Shown piece after piece: positions 1 to 12,482 of a DNA stretch of 64,000 nucleotides (position 1 is its first letter; each line of letters starts with the position of its first letter). Source of the DNA: Ceratopteris richardii (taxonomy: Eukaryota; Streptophyta; Polypodiopsida; Polypodiales; Pteridaceae); the NCBI GenBank assembly GCA_020310875.1, contig CM035407.1:225435586-225499585 (forward strand). Reading direction: 5' to 3'. Both the position numbers and the translations under genes were made by a program. The notes under the pieces were generated by a model, which saw only the letters and a program-made list of their open reading frames with translations, made no database searches and had not been told where the DNA came from.

Positions 1-1170
1 GCTCATTCAAATAAATGGAGAATGCACAAAGGAATTCATGGAACTCTAAGAGAATTGAAACGACTAGGAGTATACTGACCAGATATGCCAAAAGATGTTC
101 ATGAATATGTTAGTAGATGCACAGAATGTCAGGAGACCACTCCGGATGATCACACATCTTTACCCTTCTCCACAATAGCACCCAACTGGAGTAAGACATT
201 AGTGCAATTCATAAAAACATGAAAGCATGAGGAAGGAATCAGTTTAACAAGGAAACGAGCCCTAGAGGAAATGAGTAAAGACTATGTCATTATGGGAAGA
301 CAATTGTTCAAGAGAGGGAAAGATAATCAGCTATGGCTATGTGTACATGAAGGAGAATACTTACCCATATTAGAAATGGCACATGCAGGTGCTGCAGGGG
401 GACATTTCTCAGCTTGAAGAACTGTGAAAATGATCCTCTTTGCATGCTTGTGGTAGCCAACTTTACATATGGATGCAGACACTTATCTACGGAGTTGTGA
501 AACATGCCAAAGAGCCAAATATCCGATTCGACGAGATGCCATGCCATTAAGACCGATGGTTTGCATGAGAGCTTTTTCCAAATGGGGTATTGATTTCATA
601 GGACCCATTAGCCCACCAGCCAAGGGATCACATGCTGAGTACATAATAGTAGCTATGGATTACTTGACTAAATGGGTAGAGGCTAAAGCTACTAGAAAGA
701 ACGATGCTCAGACCACTACTTAATTCCTTTTTGAGCATATCTTTACTCGCTTTGGATTACCTATTGAAATAGTGAGTGATCAAGGAACACACTTCATTAA
801 TGAAGTCATCGAGTCCTTAATGAATGAGTTCCTGGTGATCCATAAAAAATCAGCCCCTTATCATCCTCAAGCCAATGGGCAAGCAGAAAGTTCCAATAAA
901 GTGTTGTGCACTGTATTGACAAAGATAGTCAATAGTGGAAGGTCAAATTGGGACAAACAATTGCATCATGCAATTTGGGCCTTCCGTGTCGCTTACAAGA
1001 CCGCGATCGGAACTACACCTTTTAACCTAGTGTATGGACAAAACGCAATTTTACCAATTGATTTTTTAATACCCACTTTGAGAATAGCACAACAGTATGA
1101 ATGGACGGGGCATGAATTATCCAAGCAGCTAGACCAAATTGAGAAGATACATGAAACTAGAGTATAGGCA
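1..1170 (+). pseudogene. Ty3/gypsy integrase fossil
   Basis: This is the integrase part of a gypsy-type pol, which in life would insert the element's cDNA into the genome. At about 380-520 there is a zinc-finger-like module (H..H, then CETCQRAK). The catalytic core follows, with the first aspartate region near WGIDFIG, the second in VSDQGTHF and the glutamate region in HPQANGQAESSNK. A second HHCC-like module (MHKGIHGTLRELKRL, then CTECQ) lies upstream at about 10-140. The window begins inside the element, so RT and RNase H are not seen. The region is broken in a few places. Gypsy identity rests on the spacing of HHCC and DDE motifs. Confidence 0.85.
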
Positions 1171-1185
1171 GTTGTAGGAATTTAT

Positions 1186-2136
1186 GTGGCCAAGAGAAGA
1201 CAAAAGGCATATTATGATGCGCACATCAAAGACAAAGGACTAAAAGAAGGAGATTTAGTCCTGGTCTACACCTTGAAGCAACATGCCAAGAAGCTGCAAA
1301 AGCGCAGCTATGGACCCTTAATCATCAATAGGATTTCAACGAGTGGAGCGGTTAATCTCGCGACTCTGGATGGATATGTTCTTCCTAACTACATAAGTGG
1401 ATGTCGAGTAAAACATTACATGGAGCCATTGACAGACCACATGTTAGCACGACTGGTAGGTGCACAAAATAGAAAGAGAGAGAAAGAGAGGATTAGAGAG
1501 GCAAGACTAGAAGCCCTAGAGTGTATCAAGAAACGAAAAGAATGGATAAGACAAAGGGATGAGCAGTATCTACAAGGGGAAGAGCCTATTCCCACGGCCA
1601 ACTATCAAGTTCACCAGACCAACACAACCAATCTCAGCATATCCCAGCCGTACTTAAACCTAGGGATTGGAACAATAGATTACCAACTAATAGATGCCTT
1701 GATAGACTCGGGAGCAACATTGAGTTGCATACAAAGTACAATCATCAAGAAGCTTCAAATAAACATATCACCCACTAAAGAACACATGATAGGTGTAGGA
1801 GGTCAAGTTGTAGAATGCATTGGAGAAGCCACAGTATCCCTCCACCTAGGAAATTCCACTATGGAGCAACGAGTCTTAGTATGTAAAGACGAGGATGTGA
1901 TAGAGAACTTGATCCTAGGCCAAGACTGGATCATTGAGAATGAGGTGAGTATTCACCTAGCTCAAGGATACATCTCAGCCAAAGTCGGGCACAAAGAAAT
2001 CTTTAGTCTATTAGAAGAGAAATCCCCTCATAGACAAGACATCCTCGAGAGTGAGAAACAAATCGCAGAAGAGGACATAGCAAATGGCTCCATCAAAAGC
2101 AAATCAGAAGAAGGGGTTGCCTTTGACAAAACATAA
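1186..2136 (+). pseudogene. Integrase C-terminus joined to a retropepsin domain (gypsy fossil)
   Basis: This open stretch of 316 codons begins with the end of a gypsy integrase: GDLVLVYTLKQ and the GPY-like motif KRSYGPLIINRI lie in residues 20-55. A lysine/arginine-rich linker follows at about residues 90-130. From about residue 150 comes what looks like an aspartic protease: LIDALIDSGATLSCI carries the D-S-G-A active-site motif, and NLILGQDWI matches the gypsy protease C-terminal motif. In standard gypsy elements the protease precedes RT, so a protease after integrase is odd. It may be a true family trait or the scar of an old rearrangement. The domain calls are firm; the meaning of the order is inference. 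Confidence 0.75.
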
Positions 2137-2400
2137 GTGGTGGAGTTAGATGCATCCCACCAGAACAGAAAAGCAAAGAGAAATGAAGAAGACAACGCTG
2201 CGAAAGCCACCTACAGTAGAAGAAGAATATCAGTAGGGAAGTCTACTTCCCGATTGTCACAAACAGGTGGTCCCAAAAAACAATGGGTACACAAGGATCG
2301 AATGAAGGGATCAGAGAAGCCAATGCCAATACCAGTCAGTCATCCTAGGATGATGAGGGAGAACATAGGATCCTCCTCATCACAGTCGGGACCAAAGAAA
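2137..2400 (+). other. Basic low-complexity tail of the gypsy relic
   Basis: An open stretch directly follows the retropepsin-like block. It is rich in K, R, S and Q, with no motif I recognise. It may be the 3' end of the same gypsy relic. Copia integrase similarity begins at about 2400, which marks the junction with the next element. Confidence 0.4.
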
Positions 2401-4814
2401 CTTCTGAGAAAAAGTATCTAGCACATGTGGAGAATCATTTAGGTAGATCACTAAAGAAGCTTAGATCTTATGGAGGGGGGAATACTTCTCCAAAGAGTTT
2501 GATGAGTCTTTGCAGGATAAAGGTATCAAAAGGGAAGTGAGTACCAAGTACTCTCCTCAATTGAATGGAATCACTGAGAGGAGAAATAAGACATTGGTTG
2601 GATCAGCCAGAACAATGCTTGAAGAGAAGAAGTTGCCACATTATCTATGGGTAGAGGCTATTTCAACTACTATGTATCTTGTCAACAGACTACCATCCAA
2701 ATCACTTCAAGGTATGACTCCTTATGAAGCATGGCATGGAAGAAAACCTAGTCTTGGACATTGCAAGGTGTTTGGTTGTTTAGCTTATGTTCATGTACCA
2801 TCACAAATAAGAGGTAAGCTAGATAAAAGGGAAACAAAGGTAGTGTTTATCGGATATGATTCAACTCAGATGGGTTACAGGTTCTATAATCCTTCAACCA
2901 AGCAATTCACTACAATTAGAGATGTTGTGTTTGAAGAACACACATCTTGGTATGATGAAGACAAACAAAAGGTAACTCTACCATATGATCTTGATTCTGA
3001 TCCTCATCAATTAGAATGCAAGCATGATACACAAGTCCAGGATCCAAGAAGTGATACAAACGATGACCAAGATGAAAGGGAAAAGGATTACAAGCTATGG
3101 AAGCCAAGAGGCAAAGCAAAGATGCAAGAGGTTGGAGAATGCTCCAAACAAGCACCTAGAAGATCAGTAAGAGAGAAAAAACAACTAGAAAGGTATGGAT
3201 ATGATTCCACATTTCTTATGAGCCATTCAATCTACTTGGCAAAAGACTCTATTTTAGAGAAACCCTCAACTATGAAGAGGCGAAGGGAAACCCTAATTGG
3301 GAAAAGGCCATGAAAGAAGAGAGCATTGAAGGAGATGGACACTTGGGATTTGGTTCCAATGTCATCGAATCAAAAGGTAATTTGTTGCAGATGTGTATAT
3401 AAAGTTAAAAGAAATTCAGACGGATCAATTTGCAAGTACAAGGCAAGATTAGTTTCCAAAGGATGCTCACAAAATCATGGTATAGACTATGAGGAAACAT
3501 TCTCACCAGTTGCAAAGATGACTACAATCAAGACATTCATAAGTGTAGCTGCTACAAGGAATTGGAGACTCCTCCAACTTGATGTGAAAAATGCATTCTT
3601 AATGGTTGGATAAGCGAAGAGGTATACATGTCACAACCACCAAGTTTTGAAAACCATAATCATCCATCTTATGTTTGTAGACTTAAGAAAGCATTGTATG
3701 GATTGAAACAAGCTCCTAGAGCATGGAATTACAGGTTGATTACATATCTTCAAGATCAAGGGTTCAAAGCAAGCAACTCAGATCCTTCTCTATTCATCAA
3801 AAGGGATCACAATCAGATTATCTATCTATGTGTATATGTAGATGATATTATTGTGACTAGCGATGAATAAAATTGCATTCAAAGGATCAAGAGAGACATG
3901 CAAGAGGAGTTCAAAATTAGTGACTTAGGTGATCTCACATATTTCCTACGTATGTAGATGATATACACAGACGAAGGAATGTACTTGACTCAGAGAAGAT
4001 ACATTCAAGATCTTCTTCTCAAGTTCAAAATGGAGAACATAAAACTTGTAGGTACACCTTTGGAGATGAATCATAAACTTAGTGTTTATGAAGGTGAGAA
4101 AATTGAAGACATTAAAGAGTATCAAAGCTTGGTAGGTAGCTTGATTTATGCTACTTATACAAGGGCAGGCATCTCATATAGTGTGTGAGTGCTTAGTCAA
4201 TTCATGCACTCATCAAGAAGACCACACATGGATGCAGCTAAGAGAGTACTTAAGTATCTCAAAGGTACATTCAATGAAGTTTTATTCTATCCTTACTCTT
4301 CAGATTTTGATATCAAAATCTATTCAGATGCAGATTGGGTAAGATCTAAGGATGATAGAAGAAGTACTTTTGGTTACTTAGCATTTGCAGGTTCGAACCT
4401 AGTGTCATGGAGTTCCAAGAAGCAACCTATAGTTGCTTTATCCTCAACTGAAGCAAAGTACAAAGGTTTGACCATAGAAACTCAAGAAGCAATATAGTTA
4501 AAAGCATTGTATACAGATTTGGGACTTGTAAGTTCTAAACCTCACATATTTGGAGATAATGTAAGTTCCGAGCATCTACCGATAAACCCTATTTTCCATG
4601 CAAGAACCAAACACATAGAGGTTCATTACCACTTCATCAAAGAGACGCTCATGGCAAAGGAGATTGACATTTCTTTTGTTCCTACTGAAAAGCAAGTAGC
4701 AGATATGATGACAAAGGCACTTGATGGAATAAAGCTTTGTAGATTCAAAGCTATTGTAGGTATTCAACATATTAGAGAATGAAGACTCAAGCATACTTTA
4801 GCTTGAGGGGGAGT
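2401..4814 (+). mobile_element. Ty1/copia pol remnant (integrase, RT, RNase H)
   Basis: The order is copia-like. Integrase second-aspartate and glutamate regions lie at 2455-2600 (GGGEYFS-like, then NGITERRNKTLV). The integrase C-terminal part with the VFGCLAYVHVP and VFIGYDS motifs runs to about 2960. RT follows at 3326-4180 ([17 protein letters not shown], the catalytic LCVYVDDII and GLKQAPRAW). RNase H lies at 4190-4780 (YSDADW, SWSSKKQP, ARTKHIEVHYHFIKE). gag and protease are absent. A polypurine tract at 4803-4813 precedes the 3' LTR. It has several breaks and looks old. It abuts the gypsy relic on the left. Confidence 0.9.
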
Positions 4815-5130
4815 TGTTGGAACATCAAGCTTACACTATGCTTGAGGTGGATTTGATCTACATCAAAGGCAATCGCGTCGAAAGAATATCCATTGGAGAG
4901 TTCTTTTTCTTATGCTCACTTTTGTATTTTTAAAAAAGGATTTTTCATGGATCTTTTACCATTGTAAAAGCCTTGAGCTTTACACGTAAAAGTAGAAAGA
5001 TAGAGCCCAAATCCCATGAATTTGTGGTGGTTGAGTTGCATTCAATCAAACAATCAATCACCTAAAAGTATATCAAACTAGATCTTCACCTTTCCTAGAT
5101 TGTCGGAAAGTGAATTGATTCCCTCCAACA
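4815..5130 (+). repeat. 3' LTR of the copia relic
   Basis: The repeat starts with TGTTGG immediately after the polypurine tract TTGAGGGGGAG and ends with CCAACA, giving the inverted termini usual for plant copia LTRs. No matching 5' LTR exists in the window. The right end is inferred from the inverted termini; a TATA-like TATATAAATA at about 5195 lies outside it, so the true LTR may be longer. Confidence 0.6.
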
Positions 5131-5521
5131 ACCATTCCCACCTTCATTTGAATTCACAATCCACTTGTAAAAGTGGTGGAGCACTTCTAGAGTCTATATA
5201 AATACTTGAAATCACTTGTACAATACATGGAAGTAATATACATACACTTGTGACCATCCTTGTTGTTAGGCTATCGGAAAGGAATATCATTATATTCAGT
5301 AGAAAATGTAATTAGGAATAGACATGCATCCAAAGGATGTCGCGCAATCGTTGTAACCTTTTTTGATAATTGAAGAGGTTATTGGAAGAGAGCGACAGAG
5401 GCATTGTCGGACTGTGCGCCTGGGCGATGTGTTTGGAGGTTGATTCTGGTGCAGTTATCTACATTGTCGTATCATCTGTGTTATCGTTGTTCAGTATTGA
5501 ATAACTGTGGTATTGTTTTAA
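5131..5521. other. Non-coding spacer between relics
   Basis: No open frame of note. It holds a TATA-like element near 5195 and short GGAAAG motifs resembling the preceding LTR, so it may be residual LTR sequence. Confidence 0.3.
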
Positions 5522-5776
5522 TGTTCGATTGAGTTATTGATGGATTGCAAGTATAATGGTGATGATAAGTTAGCAGGTTATACGTTGGTATGCACTGGAG
5601 ATTAGTAGTGAAGTTTGTCGGAATTGTTAGAAAAGTAATGAAGAGACTACTACAGTAACGAAGTGAACGGGAAAATATATAAAGGGCCTCTGTATTACAT
5701 ACCCCTAACTATCCCAAGAACCCACGTGCCGTCAGAACATAAGTTATAACTATCCCACCAAGATACCTAATTAACA
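5522..5776 (+). repeat. 5' LTR of small gypsy relic
   Basis: This copy begins TGTTCGATTG and ends TTAACA. It is closely similar to 7200-7488, sharing the block ACTACTACAGTAA and the TATA-like GAAAATATATAAAGGGC. The pair brackets an integrase-coding stretch, so I read them as LTRs. The following bases TTGGTGCGGGCC sit where a primer-binding site belongs, though I cannot name the tRNA. Confidence 0.65.
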
Positions 5777-7199
5777 TTGGTGCGGGCCATGGGGCATGGA
5801 GTAACCAGACTGCAAATAGATTAGGTTTTGAGAAAGAATCATATGATATATGCTTGTAACTTGTTCCGGAGAATTGTACTCGAAGATAGAAGGGATCAGC
5901 ATCCCTAGAAAGTTCCTAGTGCATTGGGAACGCTTCCTGGTGGTAGTGGTGATGGATGATTGTCAGGAGCTCCCTGTGGCACCATCGTACTATGATACTC
6001 TTATGATTTTTCTCACTAGTGGAAGCTCCCCAACTAATACTTCCACTTCTGCATGCCGTAAACTGGCGATGTATAGTCGACGATTTCGGATCATTGTGGG
6101 ACAATTGTATTACATGGATCCATCTCGTGTGCTCTTACGATGTATCCCTCGACATGAATTTTCTTCGGTTATTGACATGGCCCATTCTGCTCCTTCCAGT
6201 GGTCATTTTTCAGTAGATCTTACTTACCGGAAAATTCTACAGAGTGGCTTATGGTGGCCCATTATGCAGCATGACATTGTTGCTCATGTCAAACAGTGTG
6301 ATGCTTGCCAACGATCGGGGCAGCCTTTACAACGGCATTATTTCCCATTGCAGCATGTCTCTCCCCTTGATCCTTCTCAAAAGTGGGGCTTGTATTTCAT
6401 TGTACCTACTACACCTACTGCTACAATTACTAATCATCAGTATATACTCACCTATACTGATTATGCTACTCGGTGGGCTGAAGCCTGGGCTTTACGGTCC
6501 GCATCTACATCGATGGTGGTCAAATGTTTGATGAGTGATGCTTTTCCTCGCTATGGTCTTCCCTTAGAGATTGTTTCTGATCAAGGAACACATTTTGTTA
6601 ATACCTTAATGCAAGTGCTTACCCGCACACTAAAGATTGTCCATAAATTTAGCTCCCCGTATTATCCTCGCACCAATGGACTCGTTGAAAGTACCAATAA
6701 AACCCTTCTTAACATGCTAAAGAAATTTGTACTAGAATGTCCAGAGTGTTGGGATCAATTCCTTCCTTCGGTCCTATGGGTTTATCATACTACTTATAAA
6801 GTTGTTATAGGAAATACGCCTTTTAAACTGGCATATGGTCTCGAAGGCAATTGCACCCATGGAGTTGGTGGTACCTAGTCTGCGGGTGGCATTGGATCAT
6901 AAGCTATTACCGGAAGAGTCCTTTCCTTTCCGGTTGGATGTGTTGCGGTCCTTGGATGAACAATGTCTGGAAAGTTTTCTGATGCTACAAGAAGTGCAAC
7001 TAAGGCAAGCTAAGAAACATGATTGATTCTCCAGACTCCCATTTTTACCAAAGGACAATTAGTTCTTTTCTATAATTCTAAGTCTAATCCTTCAGTGGGC
7101 AAGTTCAAGCTTCGGTGGTTTGGACCCTACCATATTGCAGATCAGGTTGGACCCGCTACCTTCCAGTTATCCACTTTAAATGGTTCTCTACTGTGTTAA
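5777..7199 (+). mobile_element. Internal region of small Ty3/gypsy relic (integrase only)
   Basis: An open frame of 342 codons from 5850 carries the integrase zinc finger (SGHFSVDLTYRKI, then KQCDACQRSG) and the catalytic core (LTYTDYATRWAEA, VSDQGTHFVN, NGLVESTNKTL). The C-terminal domain continues to about 7190 (FGPYHIADQVGPATF). gag, protease, RT and RNase H are not present between the LTRs, so the element is a much shortened relic with a few breaks. The integrase differs clearly from the gypsy relic at 1-1170, with different finger spacing and linker. Confidence 0.85.
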
Positions 7200-7488
7200 T
7201 GTTCGATTGAGTTATTGATGAATTGCAAGTATAATGGTGATGACAAGTTAGCAAGTATTAAGTCTCTGCATATTCGGGTGTGGTGATTGTTATGCGTTGT
7301 TATGCACTGGAGATTAGTAGTTAAGTTTGTCAAAATTCTTAGAAAAGTAATGAAGAGACTACTACAGTAATGAAGTGAATGGGAAAATATATAAAGGGCC
7401 TCTGTATTACAGACCCCTGACCATCCCAAGAACCCACGTGCAGTCGGAATGTAAGTTATAACTATCCCGACAAGATACCAAATTAACA
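7200..7488 (+). repeat. 3' LTR of small gypsy relic
   Basis: Same repeat as 5522-5776, with TGTTCG and TTAACA ends and the AAAATATATAAAGGGC block at about 7382. It is about 30 bp longer because of an extra stretch near 7260. No clear 5-bp target duplication could be read around the pair. Confidence 0.65.
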
Positions 7489-8143
7489 TTGTCTTGCTCC
7501 TTCAATTTCCTGCATCATCTTCTTCACCAATAGTAATTTTGGAGAGGTTGTTGCTCTCTCTCCAGAGCTCCAAATTTGATGAAAAATGAGTCATTAGAAA
7601 GGTATTATGTCTATAAATTTCCATAGAATTTGGTTTAGTAGATTGAGAGAACTCTCAGTTTTTCTCTTTTGGGATCAATCTCTACATATTCTTGAAAAAT
7701 AGGAGGTACCACTGTTGAGTGTCTGATTCATTCCTATAGCATATTTTTCTTATTCCTTATACTTTTGTCCATTATATACACTCAAACCTAAGTGTATCAC
7801 CCCCATAAAAGTATTTTTTCTAACTGTAATCACGTTGGTCGCTATGGGCATTTGAAGTTCATTGTCTCTTCCATAGATAGTAAGTTTTTTTAGTTAGTCG
7901 ACACGTGAACCTATCTGTTTTGTATCGACTCCTTCTCCTTGATTCTCCAAAGTACATAGTGCCTTTCTTTGCACTTATCGCATGCCTATAAGGTCTATTT
8001 GAGTTTCCATAAGCTCAAGGGCTGGTCTTGTGCCGGTTGGCTGGACCAAACTTCTTCGCTTCGAAATGCACTTTTCTATCTCCTGTAAGCTTCTCCAAGT
8101 TCTTTCAATATTGACCATAGTTCTTAAAGGTCCTCCTCTGTAG
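7489..8143. other. Stretch without recognisable gene
   Basis: Non-coding, T/C-rich in places. I see no domain, tRNA or repeat terminus. It may be the 5' leader of the coiled-coil remnant that follows. Confidence 0.3.
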
Positions 8144-9232
8144 ATGGTAATCTCTTCTTTTTTGAATGATATTGTTACTTGGATTGTAGAACAGCAGGTT
8201 CCTACAAATGCCAAACAAATTTTGCTAACCGAAGAACCCTCTCTCCTTCTTCAACCCGCTCTCCCCATTGTACCTTCTTGTCCCATTGTATCCCCGAAGG
8301 CCGAACCTATTCATGATGAAGCCGTTGAAATCACATCGTCGGAATCACCTACTTATTCCCCTCATCCCATCACCTTCAATCAACCCGCAACTGATGAATT
8401 TGCCCTCTATACACTAGCAACAAACCCCATTCCCATTGTTCCCTTTATCCAATTGGGGATTGGTCCTAATTTTGCATTAGAAGATCTTGCCAAAGCTAGG
8501 TAGTACCTTGCATAGGCTGCCAGTCATATTCAAACATGCCTTGAAGCATAGAAAACGCACCTATTGAAATCTTTTCAAGAAAATTTAGATATGGTTGAAG
8601 CCGATCTCACACCTTTATAGGATGAAGTGATGCGATTTCATGCACAGGAATCCTAGTTACAACAACAATTAACTGAGAAAGATGATGAATTGGAAGCTCA
8701 ACGTCAAGAATTAGCTGAAAAGAACGAAGCCCTAGCCAAAGTAAGGTCAGTGGTGGAAGAGCAGATGAAGAAAGTTGTTGTGTTGGAGTAGGCTTGCATA
8801 GAAAGCACTATTAAAGCTACTCAGTGGGAGACCAAACTGGCCAAAGTAAAAGAGGAGTTATTTGTTAAAGCTCAGGCATTGACCGTCAAAGTTGATGTCA
8901 CCATCAAGTTAAAGAAGGAACTAGATGCTCCTCACAAGGAGCGACAATCTTACTTCAAAACTACTGAGTTCCAGGCACAATAGATCTAGAGAATGGAAAA
9001 CTTATTGAATAACCAAAATGAGAAGATGAAGAAAGTTGAAGTTGATTCCAAACAGAGTAGGGTTCGATGCATGGTTGCCCTCCAGAACGAGTTTTACCTG
9101 CGGTAGTCTTTTTTGGAGGCACAAATTCAACAATTGCTTACTCAATTTATCACAAAAAGTAATTCCGATTCTGAAGCTCAGCTCCTGGATGTTGATATTG
9201 TTAAGAAGTTATTAAAAATGCTGATGAATGAC
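8144..9232 (+). pseudogene. Coiled-coil protein remnant, unknown family
   Basis: The first 119 codons are proline- and serine-rich (LLLQPALPIVPSCPIV). Beyond, the same frame keeps strong heptad-like, E/K/Q/L-rich coding character to about 9232, for example EKDDELEAQRQELAEKNEAL and KVKEELFVKAQALTVKVDV, but it is interrupted repeatedly. It is therefore a decayed gene for a long coiled-coil protein. It could be an accessory or gag-like gene of a retroelement, or a host-derived fragment; I recognise no diagnostic motif. Part of it (about 8605-8935) recurs at 14693-14983, which shows it belongs to something that multiplied. Confidence 0.5.
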
Positions 9233-9239
9233 TAAATGG

Positions 9240-12077
9240 CATGAATTATGACCTATGGAAGGATACAATTAGGGCCTATCTCTATACAAACCTGTTGTAT
9301 GAGATGGCGACGGTACTGAACGAGAGCTCGATAAAGAACTGATCTAGGAGCTTGGGATATATGGAATGTAAAAGACAAGCGAGCATTAGGCCAGCTTCTC
9401 CTTGCATGTGACGATCTGACAAAAAGTCACATCACTACATGTAAGACTTCAAAGGAAGCTTGGGATATTCTAGCAAACCTCTATGAAGATAAAACACCTT
9501 CTAAGATTTATACTCTAGAGGCGGAATTTCACAATCTCACTATATGTCCGCAAGATAGCATCACAAAAGTGATCGCCCAATTTGAAAATTATCAATGCAA
9601 GTTAGCACTTTGTGGACAATAAATTTCTAGTGAAGACATGGCTATAAGATTGCTTAACAAGCTTCCTAGGTCCTATGAAACATTCGTGACCACTCTATAC
9701 AATAGAGGTCAAGTACTCACTTGGGAAGAAGTTAGAAGATTGTTACTTCTCCATGACTCTAGACAGAAGGCCCAAGCTACAAAAGAAACAACCATGAAGA
9801 GTAAAGCTACCTTCCACAAGAATAAATGACAAAAATGAAATATTGCTTCAAGAAGAAGAACAAGGATAAGTCTAAGTCTACTTCAAAGGTTGAACATCAC
9901 TCTCATTGCACAAGTGAAGATCTCTTCCTCACAAATGAACATACGACACTTGTGGCATCCAATCCCAAGAAAGAATGGATTTTTGATAATGGCGCTTCAT
10001 CTCACATGTGCCATGATATAGATGATTTTCATGAGTTTGAGGAGCATAAAGGTCAAGTGTATCTTGGAGACAACAAGTGCATTGAAATCCAAGGAAGAGG
10101 AAAAGTTCACATCACAAATTTAGAAGGAGAGACCAAGTCACTCAAAGACGTTCTTTATATACCAAGCCTTTGTAAGAACCTTCTCTCAGTGAAGGCCATT
10201 ACAAAGTGCAACATGATAGTGCAATTCAATCACAACAAAGTTCACGTCATTGATCATGAATCCAATGAAGTGATAGCTCAAAAATTTGAAGACAAAGGTC
10301 TCTACAAGCTTTCAAGTTTTGTGGCAAAAGATTCAAGTCTTAGCTTGTGGCATTGCAGATTTGGACGTACCTCTTGCTTAGCTAAGATCTCTTCCAATCA
10401 TCTTGTCAAGGGTTTACCCAGGATTGCACAAGTGGAATTGAACTTTCAAGCATGTGCCAAGCAAACAATTGCCCCTTTGCCCACAGAAGCATCCATTTCT
10501 ACATCGAAACCCTTAGCATTAGTCCATGCTGATATTTGTGGACCTATGCATACAACTTCTCTAAGTGGATCAATTTAGTTCATCCTAATAGTAGATGATT
10601 GCACTAGATATACCTAGGTTTATTCACTCAAGCATAAAGATGATGCCCTTTTAAAGTTCAAGGAATGGAAACAAACAGTTCAAGAAGACTTTCCAAGTTC
10701 TTTGAAGATCATTTGATCTGATGGAGATAGTAGCTTTGTCAATCACAACTTCTCTAAGTACTTGAAGCAACATGGAATCAAGTATCAAGCAATACAAGAT
10801 ACTCAACAAGGTATTGCCTTATAGAAGATTTGTAAGTATGATCTAGATGGCCAAAGTTATGCTTAGTCAAAAGAAACTTCCACTAAAGCTTTGGGGTGAA
10901 GCAATATAGATAGCAATACATATTAAGAATAGAGGATTTTCAGACGTCTTGAAGAACCAAACACCATTTGAGGCTTACTTTCAGAAGAAGCCGAGTGTGA
11001 GCTATTTTCCCATCTTTGGTAGTGATGCCTATGTCCAAGGCCATGGTGATGATCAGCCTAAGAAGTACATTTTCATCAGTTACAGTGACAGGCAGAAGGC
11101 ATACAAACTTTATGACCCAAAGAGTCACTCGGTTACAGTAACCAAAGATTGCACCTTTTATGAATACTCTAAATATTCATCCATTTTGGATCCTCCCATT
11201 TCCACTTTAGAGGGGGATCATTCAAGTTTCGAACAGTCACACTATGTGGAGCATGCTCTGGTTGTACATGACTTTCCAGATCATTGTACAGTTTTGGAGC
11301 ATGAGGATTCAGAGTTACAATCTCAGCTTAACTCAGATGGCTACATCTCCTATCGTACCTTCCAAGGTTTACATTTCCCCTCAGCTTCAGTTGGGCATTA
11401 CTCCAAGATCAGTGATATGCCATTTTCCATTCCTATTTTTGAGAGTCCACTTATCTCGTCTACAAGAGCATTCTGAGCATGCGCTCTTCCATTCATGGAG
11501 TCCAACATCTTTTCATTTACCACAGGATAATCCTATATCTACTTGGATTCATCACTCAGTTGGATCCTATTCTGAGCCAACTTCTCGGTTCAGAGTGGGC
11601 TTCCATGGTCCTCTCGACGCGTATCAGGACTTTGTACACTCCATGGAGGATTACTGCATACATATGTACTACCATATGACTATGATTTTATGCTTCATGC
11701 TTTATATTTCATTCTTGCAAGACCTACTTCTTGGCGATACACAACTTGTGGTGGATATTATCAAAGCTTTGGAGGTCCCCTCATACCACATGGAGTCATT
11801 CTACCTATCTCGCAAGGAGGAGATCTCGACCAATGAGATCTTGTTTTGTTCATGTACCTCGTTGGTGGCCTACTTATGAAGTATCCACTTGATCCATCTG
11901 GTGGACATCTTATGGAGTACCTGACAATCTCGCATGGTGGATACCACTTGGAGGCCATGGATTTCTAGATGGAGACTTCCTATTTGGTGCTCATGTTGTT
12001 GTTGCTACATTCTTGGTGGACCTTTCTCTCATACCCTAGCAACCTCCATACTCTACAAAATGGAGCTGCAGAGAGGG
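9240..12077 (+). mobile_element. Ty1/copia gag-protease-integrase relic
   Basis: gag lies at about 9250-9830 (TSKEAWDILANLYED, MAIRLLNKLPRSYETFV). Protease is at 9826-10200 (WIFDNGASSHMCHD, then DVLYIPSLCKNLLSV). The pre-integrase segment is near 10345 (LWHCRFGR) and integrase at 10520-11200 (VHADICGPMHTTS, KYLKQHGIKYQA). The order is that of a copia element. RT and RNase H are not recognisable, and 11200-12077 encodes only serine-rich scraps. It has many breaks and looks old. It is followed by a candidate 3' LTR. Confidence 0.85.
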
Positions 12078-12482
12078 TGTTGAGAATATGAGAGTGCATC
12101 TCCCTTTTGTATCTTGGGCTCACTCTATTTCTATTTCATTTCCATTCCATTTCCATTTTATATTATATCATTTGTATTTGGGTACCTTGCCATTTGCTTC
12201 TACCATTGTATTCATTCTCCTTTGAGGGGAATTATCCCAAATGAGATGCACTTTGGAGAGCCCCTCCCAAATCTATATAAGGAGGGCCTCTCCCCCCATT
12301 TGCAATTGGTTAGAAGCTTGAGGAGCCTACTCAATGCTCTTGGCAAGTTCATTTCTAATCCATGTGAGTTTACCCATTTCTTGGTCTACTCACTTTGAGT
12401 CTCTCACACTCTTTCTTTTGTGAGTACAATCCTTTTCATTTTGCTTTCGCACATGTATTCTCTATAGTTTTCATACTAGACA
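12078..12482 (+). repeat. Candidate 3' LTR of the copia relic
   Basis: It starts TGTTGAG just after the purine run GAGAGGG and contains the TATA-like box CTATATAAGGAGGG at about 12273. It probably ends near CTAGACA. No partner LTR was found, and the right end is approximate. Confidence 0.4.
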
